Shown: positions 27,087 to 35,977 of the stretch, one piece after another
Layout: the number at the start of each line of letters is the position of its first letter
Numbering within the stretch: the first letter of the stretch is position 1
NCBI RefSeq assembly: GCF_905220975.1
Contig: NZ_CAJNBK010000005.1
Span: 186,001-250,000 of the forward strand
Direction: 5' to 3'
Length of the DNA: 64,000 nt
From: Paraburkholderia haematera
GTDB taxonomy: Bacteria > Pseudomonadota > Gammaproteobacteria > Burkholderiales > Burkholderiaceae
The notes under the pieces: generated by a model
Told to the model about the DNA's origin: nothing
The model's database searches: none
What the model saw: the letters and a program-made list of their open reading frames with translations, nothing else
Translations under genes and position numbers: made by a program

Positions 27087-28058
27087 ATGGGCACAGATAC
27101 GGTACACGGCGCGACAGCAGGGAATGCGGCGCGCTTCAGAGGTTTGGGCTTCATCACGATCGCAATCGGTGCTGACCGCTATCTGAAGCAGGCTGAGACC
27201 TTATCGTTGTCGTTGCGACGTAACATGCCGGGCATACCGATTGCGATTGTGTCCGACAGCGAAACGATGCGCGGATACTGCGACGTACTGATTCCGGTTG
27301 ATCACTCGATGCCGATCGCCACTGCGCAAAAGCTGCTGCTGGACCGCTATTCGCCATTCGAAGAGACGTTCTTCATCGACTCGGACTGCATTGCAGCGCG
27401 CGATTTCGGCGATGAACTCGACGAGATTCGCCGCTATCCGATCACGCCGATCGTCGATCTGTTGACCCCGATCGACGGCACTGACGAGTATGTCGACGAC
27501 TTGCGCGCCGCGCTGACGAAGGTCGGCGGCGAAGCGTTTCCCAAGTTCAACGGCGGCGTCTACTACTTCAGACGTTCGCCGGTAGCGACTGCGGTGTTTT
27601 CAGCGGCGCGCGAGTATTTCAACAACTATCGGCACTACGGCTTGAAAGCGTTCGACCGTGGCGGACCGGGCGATGAAACGGTGATCGCACTCGCGCTGTC
27701 GAGACTTGGATTACTGAATCTGTACCGGGACGGTGGACGCTTGATGCGCACGCCGACCGGATTGAAAGGTACGCTGGAGATCGACCCTATCGTCGGCTAT
27801 TGCAGCTTCGAGCGATACGACGGTCTGGTGCACCCCGCGATCTGCCACTTTGCCGGGCCTTATCTGCTGATGCCTGAGTACCGGCTTGCCGCCGCGTCGT
27901 TGCGTAACGGCAAGTCGCGCGCTGAGTTGTCTTCCGTGGTGTGGATTCAGGCGACATTCGGCGCGTGGGCCGCGACGGCCAGGCTGCTGATCAAGTACCG
28001 GATCGACGGGTTCAAAAAGCGGCTATTCCGGGCGCTTGCCTTGAAGCAAGGGACGTGA
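27087..28058 (+). CDS. Glycosyltransferase-like protein with a GT8-like DxD
   Basis: A 323-residue protein with an N-terminal nucleotide-sugar fold (L-G-F-I-T-I-A-I-G, A-I-V-S-D-S-E) and a metal-binding F-I-D-S-D-C at about 97-102. It also has F-N-G-G-V-Y-Y-F near 157-164, as in GT8-type enzymes. A GGAG precedes the start region; ATG 27087 is preferred over GTG 27084. Sugar specificity unknown. It lies between two other EPS genes on the same strand. Confidence 0.7.
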   Translation: MGTDTVHGATAGNAARFRGLGFITIAIGADRYLKQAETLSLSLRRNMPGIPIAIVSDSETMRGYCDVLIPVDHSMPIATAQKLLLDRYSPFEETFFIDSDCIAARDFGDELDEIRRYPITPIVDLLTPIDGTDEYVDDLRAALTKVGGEAFPKFNGGVYYFRRSPVATAVFSAAREYFNNYRHYGLKAFDRGGPGDETVIALALSRLGLLNLYRDGGRLMRTPTGLKGTLEIDPIVGYCSFERYDGLVHPAICHFAGPYLLMPEYRLAAASLRNGKSRAELSSVVWIQATFGAWAATARLLIKYRIDGFKKRLFRALALKQGT

Positions 28059-28089
28059 GCTTGTACGGGTCTTCGACAGGAGCAGTGGC

Positions 28090-29562
28090 GTGAAAACGGA
28101 CATGTTTCGACGGCGGGTGGCGAAGTCGATCGCGATCGCGCCGATGGTTGGCAGGTTCGCTTCATTGAGCAGCGTCGCGCATGCACAGCCGCAGCCAGAA
28201 TCAGTGGATCTGTTCGAAAAGCCCTTCTCGCCGCGCTCATTGTGGAATGCAAGGCCGCTGAATCCTGTGCTTGGAAATACGGCGATCCCCGCAACGAATA
28301 ACCGGGCGTATCTGGAGCAGGGACCGTTTTCAAGCCGCGTGTTCGAAGCAACGTTGTCCGATCCGGCTGTCAGTATCGCTGGTACGCAAGACGCTCACGG
28401 GCCGTGGGTGTCCGACGAATTGCGCCATCGCAACGTGGTGATTCCGCACTTTCCTGCGGATACGCAACCTGCGACGGGCACAGATGGTCACTGTGAGATC
28501 TATGATCGTGCGAGCGGATTGATTCACTCCGTCTACGGCATGAAGTACGACGCCAACGCCCGCATGTGGCGTGCCAAAAAGTACACGGTTGTCCAGGCGG
28601 CCGGCAGCGGTTGGGGCTCGCCCGAAAGACCCGACGGGCCGCGCGCGGCGGGCGTATCGACTGCCGGGGGATTATTGCGCATTCACGAAGCGGAATTGCT
28701 CGAACTGTCTCATGCAATAGCCGTGGCCGCCAACGCCAACGCGCTGCGCAGCGGCCCAATGTTTCCCGCGACCCTGGAAGACCGCGACGGCGGCACGCGT
28801 TACACGGGGCCGTTCGCGATGGGCACCCTGCTGATGTTGCCGCGCGATTTCGACGAAGTGAGTTTAGCGTTCCCGCACGCGCGCGCCATTGCGCGCACGC
28901 TGAAGACATTCGGCGCGCGCCTTGTAGATCAGACCGTCGGCACGTTTGCGTTCTACGGTGAGATCGGCAGTGCATGGTCGCAGTCGCGAAGCGGAACCGG
29001 CGCGTGGAACGGCGGTTGGGAGACGGATTTGACGCGCATACGCGATGCGCTGCGACCGGTGATGTCCGTCGAAGGATGGCTGGACGCGAACGGTGCGAGA
29101 TTTGCGCCAACACCATGGTCGGACATGAACCTGCTGTCGATGCGCGGACCGTGGACCTTTGCAAATGGAACCGGCCAGCCCGATTGTGAATTCGACACGA
29201 CGAGCGGACTGCTCATGCTGCCCGCGAGCGATCAACCGCTTGTGTGTCGAAAACTTCTCTACCTGAGAGACGACGCGTCGCCGGCGAGGTGGTTCAAATG
29301 GCAAGACGCGATGCGTTGGTACACGAACCCGCAAGCGGGAAGCGTCTATCGGATTAACGCGTCCGGTACGGGCGAGTGTGAGGCCTCGTTCGAGATCCGG
29401 ACCGGAGATGGCGCGCAGCGCCTTGGCGCAACGCGGTCTCTCAGACCGAAGGAAACCGACTCGATTGCCATGCCGCGCGACGGTGCGCCGCTTTGCGTCG
29501 TTCATGTGCTGAAGCATCCGGGGCCTGCTGCTGCGATACGTCTGGAAGTGCTCAAAGCTTAG
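28090..29562 (+). CDS. Secreted EPS-locus protein of unknown family
   Basis: AGGAG precedes GTG 28090. The N-terminus (about 33 residues ending ASLSSVAHAQPQPE) looks like a signal peptide, so the 490-residue product should be periplasmic or secreted. Conserved-looking segments include G-P-W-V-S-D-E-L-R-H-R, A-G-S-G-W-G-S-P, A-A-G-V-S-T-A-G-G-L-L-R and G-P-F-A-M-G-T-L-L-M-L-P. I do not recognise a named family. A polysaccharide-modifying or lyase-like enzyme is a reasonable guess from context only. It sits inside the glycosyltransferase run. Confidence 0.6.
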   Translation: MKTDMFRRRVAKSIAIAPMVGRFASLSSVAHAQPQPESVDLFEKPFSPRSLWNARPLNPVLGNTAIPATNNRAYLEQGPFSSRVFEATLSDPAVSIAGTQDAHGPWVSDELRHRNVVIPHFPADTQPATGTDGHCEIYDRASGLIHSVYGMKYDANARMWRAKKYTVVQAAGSGWGSPERPDGPRAAGVSTAGGLLRIHEAELLELSHAIAVAANANALRSGPMFPATLEDRDGGTRYTGPFAMGTLLMLPRDFDEVSLAFPHARAIARTLKTFGARLVDQTVGTFAFYGEIGSAWSQSRSGTGAWNGGWETDLTRIRDALRPVMSVEGWLDANGARFAPTPWSDMNLLSMRGPWTFANGTGQPDCEFDTTSGLLMLPASDQPLVCRKLLYLRDDASPARWFKWQDAMRWYTNPQAGSVYRINASGTGECEASFEIRTGDGAQRLGATRSLRPKETDSIAMPRDGAPLCVVHVLKHPGPAAAIRLEVLKA

Positions 29563-29607
29563 TGGAAATCGACGTTGCATCTGAAGGTGAGAGGGCGGGG
29601 AATAAAA

Positions 29608-30834
29608 ATGAAAGTCGCATACGTGGTCAATCAATACCCTAAGGTCAGTCATAGTTTCATCCGGCGGGAAATCCTCGCACTGGAGAGCCATGGCGTGCAG
29701 GTGTGCCGCTATGCGATACGCGGATGGACCGAGAATGTGGTGGACCCGACCGATATCGCCGAGCGCAACCTGACCGAATACCTGCTTCGCGGTGGACTGC
29801 TGCCGCTGCTGTTCGCCGCGATCTATCAACTGGTTGCCAATACGGGGTGCTTCTTTCGGGCACTGGGTCATGCGCTGGGAATGGTGCGAAAAAGCGACCG
29901 CAGTGTTGCACTGCACATCGTCACCCTGGCCGAAGCATGCCTTCTCGCGCGTCTGATGAAAGGCCGTGGCATCACGCATATGCACGCGCATTTCGGCACT
30001 AATTCTACCGAGGTGGCGATGCATGCGTCGACGCTGTCGGGTATTCCGTATAGCTTTACAGTCCACGGTCCCGACGAGTTCGACAAGCCCGAATTCATCA
30101 AACTCAGCAAGAAGGTGCGACATGCGAAATTCGTCATTGCGATCAGCGATTTCTGCGCGAGTCAGATCTATCGATGGTGCGCGTATGAGGACTGGCAGAA
30201 AGTGGTGATCGTCCGATGCGGGATCGACGCGTCGTTCGGTGCGACCGGCTATGCGACGCCCGCGCATCCCAGGCGGCTCGTGTGTGTCGGCCGTCTTGCG
30301 GCGCAGAAAGGTCACATGTTGCTGGTCAGAGCGCTGGCAAATGTTATCGACGATATTCCCGATCTCGAACTGATGCTGATCGGCGATGGCGAAATGCGTG
30401 CGGAAATCGAGGCGCTGATTCGCAACGAAGGGATCGAGCATGCCGTGCAAATTACGGGCTGGAAGGACACCGAGGGCGTCCGCGACGCGTTGATCGCAGG
30501 ACGCGGCCTGGTGCTGGGCAGTTTTGCCGAAGGCTTGCCGATCGTGATCATGGAGGCCATGTCGCTGGGGCGGGCCGTGATTGCCGCGGATATCGCTGCA
30601 ATTCCTGAACTCGTGCAGACCGATAAAACCGGCTGGCTTTACTCGCCCGGCTCGGTCGAGTCGCTGTCTGGCGCAATTCGCCAATGCATCGCCGCGCATG
30701 AAGACACGCATTCGGAAATGGGTGATCGAGGGCGGCGTCTGATCAAGGAGCGTCACGATCAGGCGCGGGAGGCGGGACTGTTGGCGCGGCTTTTTGCGGG
30801 GCAGTTGGAGCCGTCGAACCTGAGGGGATGGTGA
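29608..30834 (+). CDS. Family 4 glycosyltransferase (WcaL-like)
   Basis: ATG 29608 starts MKVAYVVNQYPKVSHSFIRREI, the usual N-terminus of GT4 enzymes from colanic-acid-like clusters. The 408-residue protein is a GT-B fold: F-T-V-H-G-P-D-E-F-D midway, V-C-V-G-R-L-A-A-Q-K-G-H at the start of the second domain, and F-A-E-G-L-P-I-V-I-M-E-A-M-S-L-G-R-A-V-I (E-x7-E nucleotide-sugar site). It ends TGATG with the next gene. It adds one sugar to the lipid-linked repeat unit. Confidence 0.85.
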   Translation: MKVAYVVNQYPKVSHSFIRREILALESHGVQVCRYAIRGWTENVVDPTDIAERNLTEYLLRGGLLPLLFAAIYQLVANTGCFFRALGHALGMVRKSDRSVALHIVTLAEACLLARLMKGRGITHMHAHFGTNSTEVAMHASTLSGIPYSFTVHGPDEFDKPEFIKLSKKVRHAKFVIAISDFCASQIYRWCAYEDWQKVVIVRCGIDASFGATGYATPAHPRRLVCVGRLAAQKGHMLLVRALANVIDDIPDLELMLIGDGEMRAEIEALIRNEGIEHAVQITGWKDTEGVRDALIAGRGLVLGSFAEGLPIVIMEAMSLGRAVIAADIAAIPELVQTDKTGWLYSPGSVESLSGAIRQCIAAHEDTHSEMGDRGRRLIKERHDQAREAGLLARLFAGQLEPSNLRGW

Positions 30835-32021
30835 TGAGCGAGACCGCGAATGCAATCTTGACGGTTGCCGTTCTGATCGTGTCGGTTCCTTCGGCGATGC
30901 TGTTCGTTCAGGTAATGGTAGCGACATTCAGGCGGCGATCGTCTTGTGTGGACGAATTCGCAACGCCACCGCGCATCGCCGTCGTCGTGCCTGCGCACAA
31001 TGAAACGAAGATGCTGGCGCAGTTGCTGGCCACGGTATTGCCGCAATTGCGCAAGCAGGATCGCGTCGTCGTGGTCGCGGACAACTGCACCGACGACACC
31101 GCCGACGTCGGCATGAAAGCGGGTGCGGAAGTACTCGTTCGCGACGATGCGCGGCGCCGAGGCAAGGGCTTCGCGCTGGACTATGGCGTGGCGCATCTCG
31201 CACAGTCTGGCGCGCCCGATGTCGTGATCTTCATCGACGCCGATTGCGAAGTCGCGCCGGGCGCAATCGGCAAGCTGGCGAAGCTCGCCCATGCGACAAC
31301 GCGCCCGGTTCAAGCGCGCTATGCATTGAACGCGCCTCTGTCGGCAGGTCTTGGCGCGCGTGTATCGGCGTTTGCGGTGCGTTTGAAAAATCACGTTCGG
31401 CCGCTCGGCAATCTTGGGCTCGCTGCACCCTGTTCGCTGAATGGCAGCGGAATGGCATTTCCATGGCCGGTGCTCTCCGGTGTGCAACTCGCAACGCCGA
31501 ATATCGTGGAAGACCTCGCGCTTGGGATCGATCTGACACTGGCCGGATGGCCGCCGCTTTATTGTCCCGAAGCGCTTGTGACCAGCCCGCTTCCGTCTTC
31601 GGACACAGGACACCACGCGCAACGAAAGCGCTGGGAGCAGGGGCACCTGAGCACGATTGCGCATATGTTTCCGCGTTTGCTGCTATCGGCGATCATGCGT
31701 CGTTCGTGGACATGTCTGGCAACGGCGCTCGATCTCATCGTGGTGCCGCTGACCTTGCTGGTGTTTGCGCAGATAGCGTGCTTCGCCGTCAGTGCGTGCT
31801 TTCATGCGCTGGGCGGCAGCGTGATCCCTGTGGTGATTCAATGCGCGTCGCTGTGTTTGACGGCGAGTGCGATCGTCATGGCATGGTGGACGAGCGGTCG
31901 CGATCTGCTTGCCGGATCGGACGCGTTATATATCCCGCTCTATATGCTGCGCAAAGTGCCGATGTATGTCAGCCTGATCGTGGGTCGTCGCGTGGGCTGG
32001 GTTCGTAGCGATCGGGAGTGA
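30834..32021 (+). CDS. Membrane-bound family 2 glycosyltransferase
   Basis: ATG 30834 overlaps the previous stop (TGATG) and has GAGGGG six bases upstream. The 395-residue protein has an N-terminal helix and a GT-A domain (V-V-V-P-A-H-N-E-T, V-A-D-N-C-T-D-D-T, F-I-D-A-D-C-E-V). It continues with E-D-L-A-L-G-I-D and Q-R-K-R-W-E-Q-G, and two or three helices near the C-terminus. The QxxRW-like motif is shared with processive and some non-processive membrane GT2 enzymes. It is the last rightward gene of the EPS run. Confidence 0.82.
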   Translation: MSETANAILTVAVLIVSVPSAMLFVQVMVATFRRRSSCVDEFATPPRIAVVVPAHNETKMLAQLLATVLPQLRKQDRVVVVADNCTDDTADVGMKAGAEVLVRDDARRRGKGFALDYGVAHLAQSGAPDVVIFIDADCEVAPGAIGKLAKLAHATTRPVQARYALNAPLSAGLGARVSAFAVRLKNHVRPLGNLGLAAPCSLNGSGMAFPWPVLSGVQLATPNIVEDLALGIDLTLAGWPPLYCPEALVTSPLPSSDTGHHAQRKRWEQGHLSTIAHMFPRLLLSAIMRRSWTCLATALDLIVVPLTLLVFAQIACFAVSACFHALGGSVIPVVIQCASLCLTASAIVMAWWTSGRDLLAGSDALYIPLYMLRKVPMYVSLIVGRRVGWVRSDRE

Positions 32022-32069
32022 TTTTGTGCCGGGTCTGATTCGCAGACCCGCGGACTCGCCAACCGGCAA

Positions 32070-32825
32070 CTACCGTTCCATGCGAGCGGAAATCGCAATC
32101 TGCGCCGCGTGCGCGACGAAGCTCACACCGCCCAGCAGATACCGGCGCCACAGTCGCTTAGGTTCGAGGATCATGCGGAACAGCCATTCCAGTTTTAGCT
32201 GACGCCACACGCGCGGCGCGCGCGGAAAACGTCCCGCCATGAAGTCGAGGATCGCGCCGCCGTTGAGAATCACGCATGGTTTGGCGATGCGCTCGGCCAG
32301 CAGTGCGGCGACACCTTCCTGCTTGGGCATGCCCATCCCCAATACCACCAGATCCACGTCGAGCCCTTCGAGACGTTCGACATACGCTTGCGGATTCTGA
32401 AACCCGTCCATCGTTGCGACGACACGTGCGCCCTGGCGGCCAAAGGCTTCAGTGGCTTGCGACAGATACGGCTCGGCGGTGCCGAACAGCGCAATCGAAC
32501 GGCCCTGATAAGCGCGAACGATATGCGGAATCATATCGGTGCCGTTCATGTTGCCGCGCGGATCGATCCCGAGCATACGCAAAAGAATGGAGACGCCGAT
32601 ACCGTCGCGGAAAATCAGATCCGATCGCGACAGCGTTTCAGAAAACGCGGGATTGTTTTTAGCTAGCATCACAGCGTGCGCATTTACCCACGAAACAATG
32701 ATCGGGTGCTCTGCAACGCTTTGCGTGGTGTTGATCATGTCGAACACATGGTCTTCGTTATCAAGCAGATTGGTGTGGCTGAGCAGATCGCGAGTATTTC
32801 TGAATGGCAGTGCGTTGCTTGTCAT
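32070..32825 (-). CDS. WecG/TagA/CpsF-family glycosyltransferase
   Basis: I start at ATG 32825 (MTSNALPFRN); an upstream in-frame start at 32909 is possible and no clear ribosome site separates them. The roughly 251-residue protein contains the family block D-G-I-G-V-S-I-L-L-R, the N-G-T-D-M-I-P segment with conserved Asp, and L-V-V-L-G-M-G-M-P-K-Q-E followed by G-G-A-I-L-D-F-M-A-G. The family transfers N-acetylmannosaminuronate-like or other sugars to lipid-linked acceptors. It converges with the membrane GT2 gene. Confidence 0.88.
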   Translation of the reverse strand: MTSNALPFRNTRDLLSHTNLLDNEDHVFDMINTTQSVAEHPIIVSWVNAHAVMLAKNNPAFSETLSRSDLIFRDGIGVSILLRMLGIDPRGNMNGTDMIPHIVRAYQGRSIALFGTAEPYLSQATEAFGRQGARVVATMDGFQNPQAYVERLEGLDVDLVVLGMGMPKQEGVAALLAERIAKPCVILNGGAILDFMAGRFPRAPRVWRQLKLEWLFRMILEPKRLWRRYLLGGVSFVAHAAQIAISARMER

Positions 32826-33155
32826 AGTCGGTTTCGCGTATAGGTTGGCGGTCAAGTCCGGCGTGCGTCCGTCTTGTGTTGGCGCGACTCGAGCGGGTCG
32901 GCTATCCACGGCGTCAGAACGTCAAGGCGTGACGAAGCGAGACGAGTGATTCGTCTGAAAGGCGGTGTGTCGGACGGAGCGTCTTGCTTAGGCGATCAGC
33001 GTGCTATGACGGGCGCTTTCGGATGAGTGCTCCTGTTTGCGCCCGTTGTGTGTATCGGCGTAGATGTGTCATTTTTCTTTCCCCGGTGTTTTATGTTGTC
33101 ATTCGGACTGCCAGTTAAAGCATTCAATCCTTGAACACATGCCAAACTGATTGCG
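32826..33155. other. Gene-free stretch between two leftward EPS genes
   Basis: The 330 bases between the Ser/Thr-rich secreted protein gene and the WecG-type gene contain only short unsupported frames. Part of it (33040-33120) is relatively AT-rich and might hold a promoter for the WecG-type gene. No sigma-54 element or GTTAC box was found here. Confidence 0.35.
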
Positions 33156-33794
33156 TCAATAAACGGGATACGGATCGGCCTTCCATGCCGGCGCATAGAT
33201 TGCCGAAGCGTCGTCCGTGGTCCTGTATTGGCCGCCCAGATAGATGCCCGGTGCACCCGCGTCGATGTTTTTTAGCGCGCGGTTTTTGCTGCCGGTCGCG
33301 CGTGCGCCCGCTTTGGGCGACAAGGTCGTGGTCATATACGAACCGGCGTCCGTATCGGACTGACCCATATAGTCGCTAGAAGTCGGGTCGGTTACTGAGC
33401 GGTTTTTGCTCCGGGCCGCACGCGAAGCAGACGTACCGGTGTTGCCTGTAAAGCTGGAGTCGAGCGCACTGCGCGAAGTCGCGCTCGCGGATCGACGTGA
33501 TGTGCTGCCCTGGTGTGTGCCTGTCGACGCAAAGCTGGAAGACGGCGGCAGGCTCGACTGACGAGGCACCAAGGCGGTGTAGTCGCTCTCGGTGTCAGAC
33601 GTGTCGTCGCTGTACGTGCCATAGGTGGCAGCGTACGAACCCTTGTTGGTAGACGACGAGTTCCAATCCGTTTGTGTGTGTGCGGTTCCCGCGTTACAAA
33701 GCGCGATCAGGAGCCACGCTGCGTGTGAAAGCCTCAGCGTGGGAATGTGACGTTGAGAGTCGGATGGTGTTGACAGATAATTGGATCGACGCAT
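33156..33794 (-). CDS. Secreted Ser/Thr-rich low-complexity protein of the EPS locus
   Basis: I start at ATG 33794 (MRRSNYLSTPSDSQ), which gives a plausible signal peptide ending at C-N-A-G-T-A-H-T-Q. Frames starting further upstream would cross expected promoter sequence. The mature part, about 170 residues, is dominated by Ser, Thr, Ala and Asp and looks disordered, with no enzyme motif. An internal near-repeat (S-R-A-A-R-S-K-N-R and A-R-A-T-G-S-K-N-R-A) is visible. It has its own sigma-54-like promoter with a GTTAC array, so it belongs to the EPS regulon; a matrix or surface role is inferred. Confidence 0.6.
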   Translation of the reverse strand: MRRSNYLSTPSDSQRHIPTLRLSHAAWLLIALCNAGTAHTQTDWNSSSTNKGSYAATYGTYSDDTSDTESDYTALVPRQSSLPPSSSFASTGTHQGSTSRRSASATSRSALDSSFTGNTGTSASRAARSKNRSVTDPTSSDYMGQSDTDAGSYMTTTLSPKAGARATGSKNRALKNIDAGAPGIYLGGQYRTTDDASAIYAPAWKADPYPVY

Positions 33795-33910
33795 ATCGGC
33801 ACGCTTCAATGATTGCGGGAAACGGGATATGCGCTCGAGTCGAGCCATAGAAAACTGGTTCGATCTCCAGATTGGCAAGGACTCCCCGTCGTCCCTTTGT
33901 CACTGATAAA

Positions 33911-33926
33911 AGCAGATTGCGTGCCA
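33911..33926 (-). promoter_or_regulatory. Sigma-54-like promoter for the Ser/Thr-rich secreted protein
   Basis: Read leftward the sequence is TGGCACGCAATCTGCT: -24 GG and -12 GC in exact register, with the same YTGC ending as the elements at 13201 and 21901. It lies about 115 bases before ATG 33794. Confidence 0.65.
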
Positions 33927-34052
33927 TATCGCTTAAGGGGCAAAACATCGGTCGTTCTTAAGCGTCAAGGACTCGGTTAAGTGCCTTTCGTGTTTGTCGA
34001 TACGGAATTGGACACGCGGAAGAACCATCCGCAGTGTCTAAAGTAGGGGAGT

Positions 34053-34079
34053 GTTACGGGGGACGTGTTACTACGTTAC
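34053..34079 (-). promoter_or_regulatory. GTTAC box array 3 (candidate enhancer site, EPS)
   Basis: GTTAC occurs at 34053, 34067 and 34075, about 128-155 bases upstream (leftward reading) of the -24 GG at 33924-33925. The copies here are in direct rather than palindromic arrangement, so this is the weakest of the three arrays by sequence, but its distance matches the others. Confidence 0.5.
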
Positions 34080-34114
34080 GGATAAAGGGAACATCCTTTA
34101 GCATCCGCGACGCG

Positions 34115-35386
34115 TCATGCAGAAGTCGAGGTTGAGTGAAAACGGTTTGTTGCGACTGGATGATTCACGCTATTCGCCTTGCAGACAAGGCGCAATTGGT
34201 CGATCAACCTGGACGCCTCGACCGAAGAATTGAAGCGCCTAACCACAGTCTCCCGGGCGGCACGCGTGATAGCCGGCAAATCGAACTGCCCGCGACTGAT
34301 CGCTTCGATGACCTTGGCCAGTGCCTCGACATCGCGCTCGTCGACGAGGAACCCGGTTTGCCGATCGTCAATCAGTTCGGGAATGCCGCTATGCCTTGAC
34401 GAGATGACGAGCAAGCCGGTCGCCATCGCTTCGATCAATGCGACGGGTATGCCTTCCATGTCGCCGGTGCTGGACGTGACGGACGGCAACAGGAATGCGT
34501 TCGCGTGACGCAACCGGCGTGCGACTTCCGTGTGCGCCTGTTTGCCGAGAAACTGCACGCGCTCCTCGACATTCAACGTTGCCACAAGCTGTCGAAGCGG
34601 TTCGAGAAGTTCACCTCCACCGATCACGGTCAACTTCACCGGCGCGTCGATCATTGCGACCGCGCGAATCGCGTATTCGATGCCTTTCTTCTCCGTCAGC
34701 CGTCCCACGGCGAGCAGTTCGAACTGGCGCTCAGGCGGAACCGGGGGGGCATAGTTGAATCGATCGACGTCGATGCCCATGCGTACGACGTGAATTTTCC
34801 GGTGATCGCAACCCCATCCGCGGAGCCGCTCTGCCCAGAATTCACTGACGGGCATGAACAAATCGCCCGACTCGAACAGCCTGCGATAGTGCGGAGCGTA
34901 GCGTTCCACGACCTCGGTCATGCTGACGTCGTAGCCGTGAAAGACGGTCCCTAAAGCGCCTTCGATCAAGCCCGCCTCGCGAAGATACTGTGCTGCGACG
35001 CCGGTCGGGCCGAAGTGCGCGACGATCGCGTCGTATCGGCGGACGGAGCCTTGATTGAACAGTTGCACAATCTGCTTCGCGTGAGACACGAGCCCATGGC
35101 GAACTGCCGAGATCGCCGCGCGCAAGGCTTTGCGGCCGCGCGACGACAGCATCGCAAGGACCGGAAACGCCAGGAGTGTTGCCAGCTTCATTGCGCGGGT
35201 TACGCCGTCAGGCTGGACCGCGTGAACCGGGAACTCCGTTGCGATCGACCTAAGGACATCCTGATCGCCTGGGCGGAGCGTCAACACTTCGACGTCGGCG
35301 CCCGCGTGCTTCAACGCATTCGCTTGCTCAATGACGAAGGTTTCGGAGAGGGTGGGAAATTGGGCAGCTACGATCAGGATACGCAT
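34115..35386 (-). CDS. Family 4 glycosyltransferase
   Basis: I start at ATG 35386 (MRILIVAAQFPTLSETFVIEQ), the typical N-terminus, rather than the open frame from 35542. The 423-residue GT-B protein has a V-F-H-G-Y-D-V-S acceptor-domain motif, V-V-R-M-G-I-D, L-A-V-G-R-L-T-E-K-K-G-I-E-Y-A at the start of the donor domain, and E-G-I-P-V-A-L-I-E-A-M-A-T-G-L. No strong ribosome site is visible. It lies alone at the right edge of the EPS locus, its 3' end about 35 bases from the GTTAC array of the neighbouring gene. Confidence 0.82.
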   Translation of the reverse strand: MRILIVAAQFPTLSETFVIEQANALKHAGADVEVLTLRPGDQDVLRSIATEFPVHAVQPDGVTRAMKLATLLAFPVLAMLSSRGRKALRAAISAVRHGLVSHAKQIVQLFNQGSVRRYDAIVAHFGPTGVAAQYLREAGLIEGALGTVFHGYDVSMTEVVERYAPHYRRLFESGDLFMPVSEFWAERLRGWGCDHRKIHVVRMGIDVDRFNYAPPVPPERQFELLAVGRLTEKKGIEYAIRAVAMIDAPVKLTVIGGGELLEPLRQLVATLNVEERVQFLGKQAHTEVARRLRHANAFLLPSVTSSTGDMEGIPVALIEAMATGLLVISSRHSGIPELIDDRQTGFLVDERDVEALAKVIEAISRGQFDLPAITRAARETVVRRFNSSVEASRLIDQLRLVCKANSVNHPVATNRFHSTSTSA

Positions 35387-35526
35387 GTCGGGGGCGGCCG
35401 GATTGGCTCGACGCTCATGTGGAGAAGTGACGCGAACGATTTCGCGCACTGCTATTGAGCAATAGTCATGCCAATTGGTAGGGCCTGTTTTTGCAACGCG
35501 TGCTCCGATCCCGCGCGCTAGGCCCT

Positions 35527-35742
35527 CTAAATCCTCCGGCACCGCTCCGCCTCAAACCGATCCAACTCCCCAAGCAAACGCTCGATCTGAAACATCTGCA
35601 ATGCGGTCAGGGAGAATTCATCCTGTATGCGCTGTAGCCGCTTTCGCCAATATGCTGGTGGCAGCACAGGCTCACCACGAAATGCGCGCAACGACGGCTC
35701 CATCACACGCGCCACGTGCGCGATGTCTTCATCCATTGTCAT
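35527..35742 (-). CDS. Small hypothetical protein
   Basis: A 71-residue acidic, helical-looking product (MTMDEDIAHVARVMEPSLRA ... RLLGELDRFEAERCRRI). The start may be ATG 35742 or the internal ATG two codons later. A purine-rich GGGG lies upstream. It is 140 bases from the GT4 gene on the same strand. No family recognised; supported mainly by its protein-like composition. Confidence 0.45.
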   Translation of the reverse strand: MTMDEDIAHVARVMEPSLRAFRGEPVLPPAYWRKRLQRIQDEFSLTALQMFQIERLLGELDRFEAERCRRI

Positions 35743-35977
35743 GCAAGAACCCCGGAAGACCTCGTTGTTTAGTTTTGGCCTTGTTTTATGGGCGCGCCTG
35801 GGTGAAAACCAGTTGGTAGTAGGTGCGCAAGCGGCGGCGCCAATGGTAAGAAATCACAATTGTCCGGTCAAGCTTTCTGACCACCGTTCGCGTGGGTAGT
35901 GTGTCGAATATTCCCTTTAATTCGGGTTTTTTCAGTTCACACAAGGATTCCATGCGGTAGCTTGAGAGACGTGTTGC

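Noticed and set aside
28864..30927. A 687-codon open frame on the minus strand across the unknown secreted protein and the GT4 gene
   Set aside because: It is antisense to two well-supported genes, has a shadow-type composition rich in Arg/His and shows no domain.
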